A model generated the notes under the pieces. That model was given only the letters and a program-made list of their open reading frames with translations. It had not been told where the DNA came from and ran no database searches. A DNA stretch of 64,000 bases, from the NCBI RefSeq assembly GCF_001952075.1, contig NZ_LXYU01000003.1:186001-250000 (forward strand), written 5' to 3'. The position numbers and the translations under genes are program-made. This DNA is from Ditibartonella apis. GTDB taxonomy: Bacteria; Pseudomonadota; Alphaproteobacteria; Rhizobiales; Rhizobiaceae. Position 1 is the first letter of the stretch. Every line of letters begins with the position of its first letter. Shown piece by piece: positions 17,345-28,554 of this stretch.

Positions 17345-20300
17345 GCTATAGTTTCTTCATTAACCGACCGGTTTTCGCGTCGGTTATATCCATTATCATC
17401 GTATTGGCCGGCTTTATGTGTATGCGCATATTGCCGATTGCCCAATATCCTGACCTGTTGCCACCGCAGGTGGTCGTTTCGGCGCAGTACCCCGGTGCCA
17501 GTGCCGAAACAGTTGCCCAGACCGTGGCTGTTCCTCTCGAACAGCAGATCAACGGCGTTGAAGACATGATCTATATGCAATCGACCAGCAATGCGTCCGG
17601 TACATTGCAGATTACTGTTACTTTTGCGCTCGGAACCGATCCTGATCAGGCAACCATTAACGTCAATAACCGCGTTCAGCGTGCTTTGACAACTTTGCCA
17701 CAAGAAGTGCAACGTCTGGGTGTTGTTGCCGATAAACGCTCTTCATCCATCCTTGGCCTTGTTGCCATGCGTTCGACAACAAGTGCTTATGACCGGATTT
17801 ATGTCGGCAACTATGCATTGCTTAACGTTGTTGACGATTTGAAACGTATTCCCGGTGTCGGCGATGCGCAGGTTCTCGGACACGTCGATTATTCGATGCG
17901 TATCTGGTTGCGGCCTGACAAGCTTGCCCAATATAACATGACGCCGACCGATGTTATCAATGCGGTCAAGGAACAGAATAACCAGTATCCTGTCGGTCGT
18001 ATCGGTGAGCAGCCGGATATCAATGGTGCTTTCACCTATTCGGCAACGACGCAAGGTCGTCTTGTAACGAAAGAAGAATTCGGCGAAATTATTCTGCGTT
18101 CGGATGACACAGGTGCTTCTCTGCGTCTGAAAGATGTTGCGCGTATCGAACTCGGTACCCAGCAATATTTCATTGAATCCAATTTGAACGGCAACCCGAT
18201 GGTGCCGATCCTGATCTTCCTGCAACCTGGGGCCAACGCGCTTGCCACCATGCAGTCGATCAAGAAACGTATGGATGAATTGAAAGTTGCCTTCCCTCCG
18301 GGGATCGAATATTCGGTACCTTACGATACCACCAAGTTCATTCAGGTTTCCGTCGAGGAAGTTGTCCACACCTTCATCGAAGCTATTCTGCTTGTTATCG
18401 TTGTTGTGTTCATCTTCCTGCAGAACTGGCGAGCGACGCTTATTCCGATTATCGCGGTGCCAATCTCTATTATCGGGACGTTTGCGGGCATTTACGTGCT
18501 CGGCTTCTCGATCAATATGTTGACACTGTTCGGGCTGGTGCTTGCCATCGGTATTGTGGTTGATGACGCGATTGTGGTGTTGGAAAACGTCGAACGCGTT
18601 ATGTCGGAAGAAAAACTTTCGCCTCATGATGCTGCTATCAAGTCGATGAGCGAGGTTACAGGGCCGGTTGTTGCTATTGTGCTCGTTCTGTGCGCCGTGT
18701 TTATTCCTGTGTCGTTCATGGGCGGTATGGCCGGTGTTATGTATCAGCAATTTGCTGTTACTATTGCGATTTCGGTCGTCATCTCCGGTACTGTTGCTTT
18801 GACACTGACACCGGCTTTGTGCTCGCTGTTGTTGAAGCCGCGCCATAGCGAACCGATTGCACCGTTCCGCTGGTTTAACGAAACATTCCAGAAGATCACC
18901 AATCTTTATGTTTCGGGCGTCAGCTTCTTCGTCCATAAATTCTGGTACGGCATTGTCTGTTTCGTGCTGGTTTGTGTCTTTGCCGTCTTCATGTTCGAGA
19001 AGGTTCCTTCCTCCCTCGTTCCGGATGAAGATCAGGGCTATGTGCTTGCGGTTTCGTTCCTGCCTTCGGCTTCTTCGCTTGAAAGAACACAAGGTGTGGT
19101 TGACAAGGCCTATAAAATTCTCAAGCAGAACCCTGCGGTCGAAAACATTGCAGAGCTTGCCGGTTATGACCTGCTTTCAGGTGGTTTGAAGACAAGTTCG
19201 GGCGCCATGTTCGTCATGTTCAAGGATTGGAAAGACAGACCCGATCCGAAGGATGATGCGCGTGTGATTGCCCCGCAAGTGATCGGTATGACATCAGGCA
19301 TCAAGGACGGTGTCACCGTTGCTTTCAACCCGCCTCCGATTACCGGCCTTTCGACAACCGGCGGTTTTGAAATGTATCTGCAGGACCGCGCCGGTGGCTC
19401 GATTGACGACCTCTATAAAATGACGATGAAACTCGTTCAGGCTGCCAACCAGCGTCCGGAATTGAAGAATGTCCGCACAACCTTTGACCCGAATGTGCCG
19501 AAGTATGACTTCCATGTCGACCGTGTCAAAGCCCGTGCGATGGATGTGCCGATCAACTCGATTTATGATGCCCTTTCGGCAACATTCGGTAACATCTATA
19601 TCAACGACTTCACCCTTTATGGACGTAACTATCAGGTTAAAATCCAGTCTGAAGGCGAGTTCCGTAAAAGTGCAGAAGACATCAAGCAGGTCTTTGTGCG
19701 GTCGAATTCCGGCAGCATGATCCCGTTGAACACGCTGGTTCAAACAACGCGTATTACCGGTTCGGATCAGCTTGAACGCTTCAACGCTTTCTATGCCACC
19801 AAGATCATGGGTGATCCGGGTACCGGCTTTACCTCCGGTGATGCGATCAAGGCTATGACTGAAATTGCCGGCAAGGTTTTGCCCAATACCTACCAGATCG
19901 CCTGGACAGGTTCGGCCTATCAGGAAGTTGTGGCCGGTGGTGCCGGTTCAACTGCTATGATCTTCGGTATCATTATGGTGTTCCTGATTTTGGCTGCGCA
20001 ATATGAACGCTGGAGCCTGCCTTTCGCAGTTGTGACGGCTGTGCCATTTGCGATTGCCGGCGCGTTGACATTCACCTATTTAAGGGGCCTCAGCAACGAC
20101 GTCTATTTCCAGATCGGCCTCGTTACACTTGTGGGGCTGGCTGCGAAAAACGCTATTTTGATTGTCGAATTTGCTGTGCTCGAGCGTGAAAGCGGCAAAT
20201 CGGCCATTGATGCGGCGATTTCTGCAGCTCGTCTTCGTTTCCGTCCGATTGTGATGACATCTTTGGCGTTTATCCTTGGTGTTGTCCCCTTGGCAAGATC

Positions 20301-20526
20301 CACCGGTGCCGGTTCCGCTAGCCGTCACGCAATTGGTACCGGTGTTATCGGCGGTATGTTGGCTGCAACATGTATTGCAACCTTCTTTATCCCGATGTTC
20401 TACAGGCTGTTTAGCGGAAACCGTGCCGGAAGAACTGCTGGTGGAGAGCCGACAAATGGCGGCGATGCACCGGAAGCTCAATCCGCACCCGACAAACAGT
20501 CCGGCAATAATGTCCAGCAAGCATGA
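17341..20526 (+). CDS. bepE: RND multidrug efflux transporter, HAE1/AcrB type (BepE-like, pump 2)
   Basis: 1061 residues with standard AcrB architecture from the first helix (F-I-N-R-P-V-F-A) to a polar C-terminal tail. Proton-translocation residues are intact: D408-D409 in [11 protein letters not shown] and K936 in A-A-K-N-A-I-L-I. It would form a trimer in the inner membrane, coupling proton influx to export of amphiphilic compounds. It is coupled to the adaptor upstream, and a strong terminator ends the operon. The outer-membrane factor must be encoded elsewhere. The Brucella name is by similarity of type and context. Confidence 0.92.
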   Translation: MSYSFFINRPVFASVISIIIVLAGFMCMRILPIAQYPDLLPPQVVVSAQYPGASAETVAQTVAVPLEQQINGVEDMIYMQSTSNASGTLQITVTFALGTDPDQATINVNNRVQRALTTLPQEVQRLGVVADKRSSSILGLVAMRSTTSAYDRIYVGNYALLNVVDDLKRIPGVGDAQVLGHVDYSMRIWLRPDKLAQYNMTPTDVINAVKEQNNQYPVGRIGEQPDINGAFTYSATTQGRLVTKEEFGEIILRSDDTGASLRLKDVARIELGTQQYFIESNLNGNPMVPILIFLQPGANALATMQSIKKRMDELKVAFPPGIEYSVPYDTTKFIQVSVEEVVHTFIEAILLVIVVVFIFLQNWRATLIPIIAVPISIIGTFAGIYVLGFSINMLTLFGLVLAIGIVVDDAIVVLENVERVMSEEKLSPHDAAIKSMSEVTGPVVAIVLVLCAVFIPVSFMGGMAGVMYQQFAVTIAISVVISGTVALTLTPALCSLLLKPRHSEPIAPFRWFNETFQKITNLYVSGVSFFVHKFWYGIVCFVLVCVFAVFMFEKVPSSLVPDEDQGYVLAVSFLPSASSLERTQGVVDKAYKILKQNPAVENIAELAGYDLLSGGLKTSSGAMFVMFKDWKDRPDPKDDARVIAPQVIGMTSGIKDGVTVAFNPPPITGLSTTGGFEMYLQDRAGGSIDDLYKMTMKLVQAANQRPELKNVRTTFDPNVPKYDFHVDRVKARAMDVPINSIYDALSATFGNIYINDFTLYGRNYQVKIQSEGEFRKSAEDIKQVFVRSNSGSMIPLNTLVQTTRITGSDQLERFNAFYATKIMGDPGTGFTSGDAIKAMTEIAGKVLPNTYQIAWTGSAYQEVVAGGAGSTAMIFGIIMVFLILAAQYERWSLPFAVVTAVPFAIAGALTFTYLRGLSNDVYFQIGLVTLVGLAAKNAILIVEFAVLERESGKSAIDAAISAARLRFRPIVMTSLAFILGVVPLARSTGAGSASRHAIGTGVIGGMLAATCIATFFIPMFYRLFSGNRAGRTAGGEPTNGGDAPEAQSAPDKQSGNNVQQA

Positions 20527-20548
20527 TTGCTTGTTGACAAAGCCAAAA

Positions 20549-20581
20549 ACAAAACCCCGGTCTCCAACCGGGGTTTTTTAT
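20549..20581 (+). terminator. Rho-independent terminator of the bepDE operon
   Basis: The stem aaccccgg / ccggggtt with loop tctccaa is followed by a run of T, 23 bases after the transporter stop. Confidence 0.9.
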
Positions 20582-21090
20582 TATCCGGTTAAAGTGTTGC
20601 AATCGTTCCCATGGTCTAAAAACAGCGAATGGAACAAAGAAAAGTGCAGGACAAAGGCAAAGTCCTGAGGGGAAAATTTGAAAGTGTCGAACAGAAGGGG
20701 AGGCAGAAAAAGGCAAAAGCCGTTCGGGACAGGTACGGCTTGATAGGGGAGAAACGAAAAGGTGAAAACTGACGAATGAAGGAACGGGAAGGAGAACGAA
20801 TAGAAAAGCGAAGGAACGGAAGAATAAGACACGGGAACGCAACGCCATGAGACCCGCGCGATGGCATTTATAGAAGCTATAGAAGGCAAAGGCAGCCGAA
20901 AATCAGGCAAAAACCTGAAAGTTTTGAGTTGAAATGAGGAAAGGCAGCCCGAAATCAGGTGAATCCAAAAAATCTAAAGCGTTTGAGCGTTTTAAAGCCT
21001 TGAGCAATCGTGTTCTATAAAAATATGAAAACCGTCAGCCAAACATATAAGCCGATGGTTTGAAAGTTTTTATGAAAATGGTTGAGGGGG
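20582..21090. other. Purine-rich intergenic stretch
   Basis: About 500 bases without a supported gene. Roughly 20610-20960 is strikingly rich in A and G on the + strand, with hardly any T. The minus-strand frames here are Phe/Ser/Leu-rich by-products of that bias and lack ribosome binding sites. Confidence 0.5.
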
Positions 21091-22764
21091 TTATGAAAGA
21101 CCTTCAATATTCCCGTTTTCATCAAGATGGATTTTTTCGGCCATAGGGTGGCGGGGAAGCCCCGGCATGGTCATGATATCACCGCAAATCACCACAACAA
21201 ATCCGGCACCGGCACTCAATTTGACCTCGCGTACAGGAATAGTGAAATTTTCCGGTGCGCCCAACAATTTCGGGTCGGCAGAAAATGAATATTGCGTTTT
21301 TGCCATGCAGACCGGTAAAGTTCCATAGCCTTCCTCGTCCCAGGCCTTCAATTGGTTCAGAATATTGGTCGGAATATCGGCACCGCGCCCGCCATAAATC
21401 TCGCGCACGATGGTGTTGATCTTCTCTTCCAATGGCAAGTCGTCGGCATAGAGAGGGTGGAAGTTGCTTTTATTTTCTGAAATCAACTGCACGACAGCGC
21501 GCGCCAGCTCCTCGGCACCTTCACCACCTTTTTCCCAATGGCGGCAAATAATGGCCTGATGGTGGGTTTCAGCAACGGCTTTCTTTAAAACGTCTATTTC
21601 CGCGTCGGTATCGGAATTGAAATGATTAATTGCCACAATGACCGGCACACCATATTTTTCCATATTCGAAATATGGCGCAACAAATTGGCGGTGCCTTTT
21701 TTCAATGCCGCAACGTTTTCATGGGCAAGATCGCCTTTTGCAACGCCGCCATTCATTTTCAATGCACGGATTGTTGCAACAATCACCGTTGCGTCGGGTT
21801 TCAATCCGGCTTTTCGGCATTTGATATCGAAAAATTTTTCAGCTCCGAGATCAGCACCGAAACCCGCTTCCGTGACCACATAATTGGCAAGCTTCAATGC
21901 CGTTTTGGTGGCAATGACCGAGTTGCAGCCATGGGCAATATTGGCAAAAGGACCACCATGGATAAAAGCGGGATTGTGTTCGATTGTCTGCACCAGATTG
22001 GGCGCCAATGCATCGCGCAACAAAACCGCCATTGCGCCTTCTGCATGAATATCGGAAGCGGTGACCGGCGTTTTATCGTAACGGTAACCGATAATAATTT
22101 TACCGAGACGCTTTGTGAGATCGGCGAGGTTTTCGGAAAGGCAGAAGATTGCCATGATTTCGGACGCTACCGTAATATCGAAACCGCTTTGGCGGCAAAA
22201 CCCGTTTTTGACCCCGCCAAGGGAAAGAACAATGTCACGAAGCGCGCGGTCATTCATGTCGACAACGCGTTTCCATGTAATCCTGCGGGAGTCGATATTC
22301 TGTTCATTGCCCCAATAAATGTGGTTGTCTACCATTGCAGCAAGAAGATTATTGGCCGATGTGATCGCATGAAAGTCACCGGTAAAATGCAAATTGATGT
22401 CTTCCATCGGAATGACTTGAGAACGTCCGCCACCGGCGGCTCCACCTTTTTGTCCGAAATTCGGGCCCAAGGATGGTTCGCGTAACGATGCGACAGCCTT
22501 TTTGCCGATGTGGTTGAGTGCATCGGTAAGACCGATTGTTGTTGTGGTTTTTCCTTCACCTGCCGGTGTCGGGTTAATGGCAGTCACCAGAATGAGTTTG
22601 CCGTTTTTATTGTTTTTGAGCGTCTCGATGTATTTTGCGCTGATTTTTGCTTTGTCATGACCATAAGGAACAATATCCTCGTAAGGAATATCAAGCTTGG
22701 CGGCAATGTCACGAATAGGCAGTTTGGTTGCTTGACGGGCTATTTCAATATCTGAAAGATTCAT
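21091..22764 (-). CDS. fhs: Formate--tetrahydrofolate ligase
   Basis: 557 residues, the usual length. It makes 10-formyl-THF from formate, THF and ATP in the cytosol, feeding purine and formyl-Met synthesis. The nucleotide-binding motif [13 protein letters not shown] lies at about 64-76, with R-E-P-S-L-G-P and G-G-A-A-G-G-G following. The ATG at 22764 is preferred to the in-frame TTG three bases upstream. Upstream on the minus strand, 22826-22851 forms a hairpin (GGCAAAATG / CATTTTGCC-like) and a G-run/C-run pair lies near 22850-22875. Either could be regulatory, but no known riboswitch was recognised. Confidence 0.95.
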   Translation of the reverse strand: MNLSDIEIARQATKLPIRDIAAKLDIPYEDIVPYGHDKAKISAKYIETLKNNKNGKLILVTAINPTPAGEGKTTTTIGLTDALNHIGKKAVASLREPSLGPNFGQKGGAAGGGRSQVIPMEDINLHFTGDFHAITSANNLLAAMVDNHIYWGNEQNIDSRRITWKRVVDMNDRALRDIVLSLGGVKNGFCRQSGFDITVASEIMAIFCLSENLADLTKRLGKIIIGYRYDKTPVTASDIHAEGAMAVLLRDALAPNLVQTIEHNPAFIHGGPFANIAHGCNSVIATKTALKLANYVVTEAGFGADLGAEKFFDIKCRKAGLKPDATVIVATIRALKMNGGVAKGDLAHENVAALKKGTANLLRHISNMEKYGVPVIVAINHFNSDTDAEIDVLKKAVAETHHQAIICRHWEKGGEGAEELARAVVQLISENKSNFHPLYADDLPLEEKINTIVREIYGGRGADIPTNILNQLKAWDEEGYGTLPVCMAKTQYSFSADPKLLGAPENFTIPVREVKLSAGAGFVVVICGDIMTMPGLPRHPMAEKIHLDENGNIEGLS

Positions 22765-24123
22765 CAATATTCTCTATTATCAGGCGCAACAGGTAAAAAT
22801 TGCGGTCATTCTTTTCGCCTTGGCAAAATGATCGCCATTTTGTCAATCAATGGGGGCTTTTTACCCCACATTTAACAATAATGCCATTTTTAACCGGCAA
22901 TAAACATGACACTCCAATAAAAATTGTCTTTTCTCTTGGGCTTTAATCAAGACAAATTGCCTTTACAGGGCTTGATCGGCCGGACCAAGCTTAATTCCGC
23001 AAAATTATTGAATGGAAATAATTTTAAACAAAAACCGCAAGAAAACAGCAAAATTGCGCGAAAACCGCTTTGATATTTCGACTGCCAAAAATTTAACTCC
23101 GCAGTGGCACTGTTCTTTTCTGACAATTTATTTTTGAAGGAAGCCTCTCTCTGGAAGAATCATATGCCAGACGGAAACAGGTCAAAAAATAGCTGGAAAT
23201 CGGTGGAGGGAGAAAATGAAGAGTAATGGTGAGAAAATGAAAGGTCAAAGGTTTCCACCCCGAAGCGCATATTTTTGACGACAGACGAGGAAAGTAAAGC
23301 GAATCACAATCCGTCACATCAGTACAGCCGCAAAAAGGGGCAGTACGAATCGAGAAACAAGGCCATCCGGATTGTTGATCCATTTTGCCGGCGTTTTTAC
23401 AGGCATAGTCTCCAAAATCTTGAACTTAGCGTTTCAAGCTCGGGGATAAAACAAGCTTGTTTTAATAAAACCGGATCAGCCTGCCTTGGAAATGTATCAA
23501 AAGTGAGGTGGAGAAAAAGGGCAACAAGTCGGAAATCTGATAATCACAAGACAAGCGGTGAACAGCGCCGCAATGCGCAAATGGTTGAACGCTTCAAGCG
23601 GGAAATATCAAAACCGGCTGTTTTGTCCCATAATGATACAGAGATTACTTAAAATTGATGAGGAAAGAAAAATAGGCAATTTTTCCATTCAAAAAAGAAT
23701 ACCGCTTTTTTGAATAGTTGAACGGATTTTTTAAGAGAGTTTTTAAAAGGACGTTTTAGCCGGATTTAATAGACTTTCTCGTGCAGGATACAAATAATCG
23801 CGCTGCTTTTTCGCTTAACGTGCTGTTTTTGCGCTAAACGTGCTGCTTTCCCCATAAAGCCGATGAAATATTGATGCGCCACGGCGACCGGTTTTGTGCT
23901 TTTAATCAGCAAAAAGTACGGTGGCGCGGCATTTTTTAAGATGAAACAGCAAGACTTGGAGGCAGCACCTCGGGACCAAATTTTTTAAAAAATCAAAAAA
24001 CCCTGTTTCCCGAAACGAAAGCCGTCACCAGAGACTTTATCGTTATGAAGGAAGCGATCAAGCGGATAGCTATTAAAAGCGATTATGCGGGAAGCGATCA
24101 AAAAAGGGGAAAAACGGCGGCTT
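22765..24123. other. Long intergenic region between fhs and tRNA-Met
   Basis: About 1.36 kb with no convincing gene. The frame at 23275-23652 (+) lacks a ribosome binding site and has a composition typical of non-coding DNA. Near 23800-23850 a 20-21 base unit, cgcttaacgtgctgtttttg, occurs about two and a half times. The block ggaagcgatcaa occurs near 24050 and 24093. Confidence 0.45.
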
Positions 24124-24200
24124 TGGTAGCGGAGGAGGGATTTGAACCCCCGACACAAGGATTATGATTCCTCTGCTCTGACCTACTGAGCTACTCCGCC
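24124..24200 (-). tRNA. tRNA-Met (anticodon CAU, elongator type)
   Basis: The minus strand folds into a 77-base cloverleaf. Acceptor GGCGGAG pairs with CTCCGCT (first pair G-T), the D-arm is TAGCTCAGTAGGTCAGAGC, the anticodon loop A-U-C-A-U-A-A carries CAU, and the T-arm has GTTCAAAT. CCA is encoded. The A-G-C-T-C-A-G D-arm and the weak but closed first acceptor pair favour an elongator over an initiator. An Ile-type lysidine tRNA is a less likely alternative. Confidence 0.92.
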
Positions 24201-24371
24201 ACAAAAAATGTCTTTTTAAAAAACATTTAGCCGTGGCGGCGATATAAGGGGTTCAATCCCACTCTGTCAAGCATCGTTTTTGAGCTTTTCTCTTGTCAAT
24301 GGCGTTCATGACCGATATTGAACAGATAAGATATTGCTTTTTAGTTCAGCAATAAGGATAAGGCATAGACA

Positions 24372-25379
24372 ATGGCTCCACGCGTAGCAGTTTTGGGATG
24401 TGGTTATTGGGGGAGCAATCACATACGTACCTTGAAAAGTCTGGGAGCGCTCGCAGCCGTTTCCGACGTGAATGTTCATCGTGCGGAAGGGTTTGCAGCA
24501 GAACACGATGTCGAGGCAATCCCCGTTGACGAGATTTTTACCCGTAAAGATATAGATGCAATGGTTCTGGCACTGCCGCCGCAGTTTCACGCGGAAAACG
24601 CTATCAGAGCGATAGAAGGCGGCAAGGATGTGCTGGTTGAAAAACCGATTGCGCTCAATGTCGAGGATGCAGAGCGCGAAGTGCGCATTGCAAAGGAACA
24701 TAAGCGTATTTTTATGGTGGGGCATGTTTTGCGCTACCATCCGGCATTTGAAAAATTGCTTGAACTTGTCAATGAAGGGGCATTGGGCGAAGTGCGCTAT
24801 ATTCATGCCCACCGTCTCGGGCTTGGCAAATTCCATACCGAAAGTGATGCACTTTGGGATCTTGCGCCCCACGACCTTTCAATGATTCTGGCTATAACAA
24901 AATGCGAACCGTCGGAAATTCATGGCGAGGGCGCGGCGATCATCGACAACTTGTCCGATTTTGCCCATGTCCATATGAAGTTTCCCAATGGCATGCGTAG
25001 CCACCTTTTTGCTTCCCGCCTCAATCCCTATCGCGAACGTCGTTTGACGGTGGTTGGTACCAAAGCCATGGCCGTGTTTGATGATGTCGAGCCGTGGGGG
25101 AGAAAGCTTGCCATTTATCGTTTCGAGGTTTGGCAGGATAATAATCAATGGGCATTTACTGCGGATGAGCCGGAATATATTCCGGTTGAGGAAGCAATGC
25201 CGCTCACCCGCGAATTGCAGCATTTCCTGCACTGCATCGAAACCCGTGAGGAACCCCGCACCAATGGCGATGAAGCCATTGCCGTTCTGCGTATTCTGAC
25301 GGCCGGCAGTGTCCACCATAAAGCAAAGGAAATTGCCGGTAAAACGCAGGCAAAAAATAAAGATACGGCGAAGAAATAA
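24372..25379 (+). CDS. gnnA: Gfo/Idh/MocA-family UDP-sugar dehydrogenase, GnnA-like
   Basis: 335 residues. N-terminal Rossmann motif V-L-G-C-G-Y-W-G-S (about 7-15), catalytic-region motif V-E90-K-P-I-A-L, and a C-terminal alpha/beta domain with an H-D-L-S-M-I-L motif, all typical of the Gfo/Idh/MocA sugar oxidoreductases (WlbA-like branch). The next gene on the strand is a DegT-type sugar aminotransferase. In Bartonella, Brucella and Acidithiobacillus such a pair (GnnA/GnnB) oxidises and transaminates UDP-GlcNAc at C3 to give the 2,3-diamino sugar used in lipid A. No other sugar-nucleotide genes are nearby, which favours this over an O-antigen cluster. The symbol is by context. Confidence 0.75.
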   Translation: MAPRVAVLGCGYWGSNHIRTLKSLGALAAVSDVNVHRAEGFAAEHDVEAIPVDEIFTRKDIDAMVLALPPQFHAENAIRAIEGGKDVLVEKPIALNVEDAEREVRIAKEHKRIFMVGHVLRYHPAFEKLLELVNEGALGEVRYIHAHRLGLGKFHTESDALWDLAPHDLSMILAITKCEPSEIHGEGAAIIDNLSDFAHVHMKFPNGMRSHLFASRLNPYRERRLTVVGTKAMAVFDDVEPWGRKLAIYRFEVWQDNNQWAFTADEPEYIPVEEAMPLTRELQHFLHCIETREEPRTNGDEAIAVLRILTAGSVHHKAKEIAGKTQAKNKDTAKK

Positions 25380-25504
25380 TGTAAAAAGCTGTTACATGCG
25401 TCATAGAACTTTGATTACATATTGTTCGTCTAAGGCGTTATGTTAGGCAAGCCGTGCCAGTGAATGATTCGGCCAGCTAAACAATTGATAGCAACGGAGT
25501 GAAT

Positions 25505-26623
25505 ATGCAATTTATAGATCTTGGAGCGCAAAGGGCGCGTATTAAAGATAAAATCAATACGGCTATTGCCCATGTGATTGAAAGTGGCAAATATATTCTC
25601 GGGCCGGAAGTCGAAGAATTCGAAAAACGTATGGCCGATTATATCGGCGTCAAACATGTGATAGGCTGCTCGAACGGCACTGACGCATTGTTGATGCCGC
25701 TTATGGCTGAAAATATCGGACCGGGAGATGCTGTTTTCTGCCCAAGCTTTACATTTGCTGCAACCGCCGAAGTTGTTGCATTAACCGGTGCAGAACCGGT
25801 TTTTGTCGATATCCTGCCCGATACTTTCAATATGGATCCGGCAAAACTTGAAGAAGCCATTGCAATGATCAAAAAAGAAGGCCGCCTGACACCTCGGGCG
25901 ATCATTCCGGTTGATCTCTTCGGTCTTCCTGCCGACTATAACAGAATTTCGGCAATTGCCGCCAAAGAAAACCTGTTTATCATTGAAGATGCCGCGCAAG
26001 CCATTGGCGGAAAACATGAAAATGCCATGTGCGGCGCTTTCGGCAATGTTGGTGCAACCAGCTTCTATCCGGCAAAGCCGCTCGGCTGCTATGGTGATGG
26101 TGGCGCAATGTTTACCGATGATGATGACCTTGCCGAACGTCTGCGTTCAATCTATTTCCACGGCAAAGGTTCATCCCAATATGACAATGTCCGCATCGGC
26201 TTGAACTCGCGTCTTGATACCATTCAGGCTGCTATTTTGTTGCAAAAACTCGATATTCTTGAAGACGAGATGGAAAAACGCGCCGTTATCGGCAAACGTT
26301 ATAGCGACGGTTTGAAAGACGTTGTTAAAACTCCGAAAATCGAAAAAGGGTCACGCTCGGCCTTTGCCCAATACACAATCGTTGTCGAAGACCGTAATGG
26401 GCTTCAGGCGCATCTGAAAAATGCCGGTATTCCATCCATGATCTATTACATCAAGCCGTTGCATTTGCAGACTGCTTACCGTCATTTTCCGCAAGCCAAA
26501 GGTGGCCTGCCGGTTTCCGAACATGCAGCCGATCACGTTTTGAGCTTGCCGATGCATCCCTATTTGCCGGAAAGCGATCAGGATAAAATTATCGGCTTGA
26601 TCAGAGAATTTTGTGGCAAGTGA
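25505..26623 (+). CDS. gnnB: DegT/DnrJ/EryC1-family PLP aminotransferase, GnnB-like
   Basis: 372 residues from the ATG at 25505, chosen over a GTG at 25499 that overlaps the cggag ribosome binding site. The fold-type-I sugar aminotransferase motifs are clear: C-S-N-G-T-D-A-L at about 55-62, E161-D-A-A-Q-A, and the PLP lysine K191 in S-F-Y-P-A-K-P-L-G-C-Y-G-D-G-G. It probably transfers an amino group from glutamate to the C3 keto sugar made by the preceding dehydrogenase, giving UDP-GlcNAc3N for lipid A. The 125-base gap between the two genes could hold a second promoter. A terminator follows. Confidence 0.78.
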   Translation: MQFIDLGAQRARIKDKINTAIAHVIESGKYILGPEVEEFEKRMADYIGVKHVIGCSNGTDALLMPLMAENIGPGDAVFCPSFTFAATAEVVALTGAEPVFVDILPDTFNMDPAKLEEAIAMIKKEGRLTPRAIIPVDLFGLPADYNRISAIAAKENLFIIEDAAQAIGGKHENAMCGAFGNVGATSFYPAKPLGCYGDGGAMFTDDDDLAERLRSIYFHGKGSSQYDNVRIGLNSRLDTIQAAILLQKLDILEDEMEKRAVIGKRYSDGLKDVVKTPKIEKGSRSAFAQYTIVVEDRNGLQAHLKNAGIPSMIYYIKPLHLQTAYRHFPQAKGGLPVSEHAADHVLSLPMHPYLPESDQDKIIGLIREFCGK

Positions 26624-26680
26624 GAAAAGCTTTGCTACTGCCAACCAGACGATCGGCAATAGCAATCAGAAATAAAGAAG

Positions 26681-26709
26681 AAGACCGGTTTTCGTGCCGG
26701 TCTTTTTTT
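26681..26709 (+). terminator. Rho-independent terminator after gnnB
   Basis: The stem aagaccgg / ccggtctt is followed by a T-run, about 60 bases after the stop codon. Confidence 0.88.
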
Positions 26710-27231
26710 GCCTGAAAAAAATTTATCGGACTGCAAATTTAAAACGTAGCAAATTTATCAGGTAACAAATTTATAGAGTAAGAAATTTATTCGTCTCAAA
26801 AACGTCTTTCTGATTGAGCTTATCTTTTCAATTCCGCTTGATGATTTTATCCTCACGCATGTCTTTATCCAGTGTGAAAGGAAAGGGGACGAGATCGCTT
26901 ATTCAACAAAACATTGGCCGCAAATCTCAAGCCTCGGCTTTTGGTCCCAAAAAAATTTGTTCAGCTTTATTGAATTCAGAATTCGGGCAAGCTGTTCAAT
27001 GAATGGATGAAAGGTAAAAGCTTGGAAAAGAAAAGACCAAGCACTCGAATAAAAACCGCGCTATCTGCCTGACAACCGGAAATGCTGAACAGGCTACAAT
27101 CGGCAAGTGTTCTATTGCAAAGAATGGGAGAGGGTATCAGCCTTCTGGAATCCCTCGTTTCAATAAGGGATGAACGGCATATCCGCTCTTGAATCTTCTT
27201 GCCTTGATAAGGGAAGAACGGCACAGCCTTT
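26710..27231. other. Intergenic with a short direct repeat
   Basis: No gene is supported. Two copies of an ataaggga(t/a)gaacggca block about 46 bases apart (near 27164 and 27210) sit inside a longer imperfect repeat just before the 3' end of the permease gene. Confidence 0.4.
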
Positions 27232-28554
27232 CTAGAACACTCCGCCTTCAATCAAAAAACGTATGATGAAGAGGAAAGCGATAATCCACGTTGCCGGGTG
27301 CACCTCGCGCCATTTACCGGTAATTGTTTTCAAAATAGCATAGCTTATGAAGCCGAAGGCAAGGCCATTGGCGATGGAATAGGTAAACGGCATCAAAAGT
27401 GCAGTGAGTGCTGCCGGAACTGCCTCGACAATGTCGTCCCAGTTGATTTCGGCAAATTCGCGCATCATCAGACAGGCAACAAAAATCAATGCCGGAGCGG
27501 TGGCATAGGCGGGGATAGAAAGCGCGATAGGCGCAAAAAACAGAGCGAGCAGGAAGAACACACCGACGGTTATTGCCGTGAGCCCTGTGCGCCCGCCGGC
27601 AGCAACGCCGGAGGCACTTTCAACAAATGCGGTGGTCGAACTGGTGCCGATAAGGGAACCGGCAAGAATGGCCGTGCTATCGGCAAAAAGTGCGCGTCCG
27701 AGATTATTAGGTTTATCGTCGGGAATAAGACCGGCGCGTTTGCCAACGCCCACAAGTGTGCCGGTGGCATCGAATATTTCAACCAGTACAAAAACCAGAA
27801 GCACATGGAAAATGCCGGTATGTAATACGCCCACAATATCGAGCTTTAAAAAGGTCGGTGCAACAGAGGGGGGAAGTGCAATTCCGCCGGAATTTACCAG
27901 TGACTGGAAACTCTTGTAGCCGTCATCGGTAAAGATGAAAGAGAGAATTGTCACCGCGATAATGCCGATCAGAATGCCGCCGCGTATTTTGAAAGCATCA
28001 AGCGCAACAATAATAAAAAGCCCGATACCGGCGAGGACCGGCCCCGCTTTGGTTACATCGCCGAGCCCCACAAGAGTGGCATCGTTATTGATGATAATGC
28101 CCGCACTCTGGAACGCCACAATAGAAAGAAACATGCCGATACCGGCGCCGATGGCACTGCGCAACGACTTCGGCACGCCGGCAATCAGCCATTGCCTGAC
28201 GCCGGTTGCTGTTAAAACAAGAAAGACAACGCCCGAAAGGAAAACTGCCCCCAAAGCCTGTTGCCAGCTATAGCCCATAGTAATGACAACCGAATAGGCA
28301 AAAAATGCATTGAGCCCCATACCGGGCGCCATGCCGATCGGCCAATTGGCAAGCAACCCCATGATGAAACAGCCGACTGCGGCAGCAATACAGGTTGCAA
28401 CAAAAACCGCCCCTTTATCCATTCCGGCAGCCCCCAGAATGGTGGGGTTAACCGCAAGGATGTAGGACATAGTGAGGAAGGTTGTAAGACCAGCGCCGAT
28501 TTCAATGCCGATGCGCGTATTGTTTGCTTTCAAGTGAAATAGTTTCTCAAGCAT
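27232..28554 (-). CDS. NCS2/AzgA-family purine permease
   Basis: 440 residues, nearly all membrane helices (about 12-14). It has the AzgA signatures M-S-Y-I-L-A-V-N-P near the N-terminus, the N-A-F-F-A-Y substrate-path motif, D-A-T-G-T-L-V-G-V and T-S-S-T-T-A-F-V-E-S-A-S-G. This branch imports adenine, guanine or hypoxanthine by proton symport. The exact base cannot be told. The GGCAGG preceding the ATG is unusually close for a ribosome binding site. The 200 bases upstream were read for a purine or xanthine riboswitch and none could be assigned. Confidence 0.88.
   Translation of the reverse strand: MLEKLFHLKANNTRIGIEIGAGLTTFLTMSYILAVNPTILGAAGMDKGAVFVATCIAAAVGCFIMGLLANWPIGMAPGMGLNAFFAYSVVITMGYSWQQALGAVFLSGVVFLVLTATGVRQWLIAGVPKSLRSAIGAGIGMFLSIVAFQSAGIIINNDATLVGLGDVTKAGPVLAGIGLFIIVALDAFKIRGGILIGIIAVTILSFIFTDDGYKSFQSLVNSGGIALPPSVAPTFLKLDIVGVLHTGIFHVLLVFVLVEIFDATGTLVGVGKRAGLIPDDKPNNLGRALFADSTAILAGSLIGTSSTTAFVESASGVAAGGRTGLTAITVGVFFLLALFFAPIALSIPAYATAPALIFVACLMMREFAEINWDDIVEAVPAALTALLMPFTYSIANGLAFGFISYAILKTITGKWREVHPATWIIAFLFIIRFLIEGGVF

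Noticed and set aside
17743..19092. 449-residue minus-strand frame inside the second RND transporter gene
   Set aside because: A shadow frame opposite a gene with intact RND motifs. It is rich in His, Asn and Arg, as expected of antisense translation.
23275..23652. 125-residue plus-strand frame
   Set aside because: No ribosome binding site, no recognised family, and composition like the surrounding non-coding DNA.
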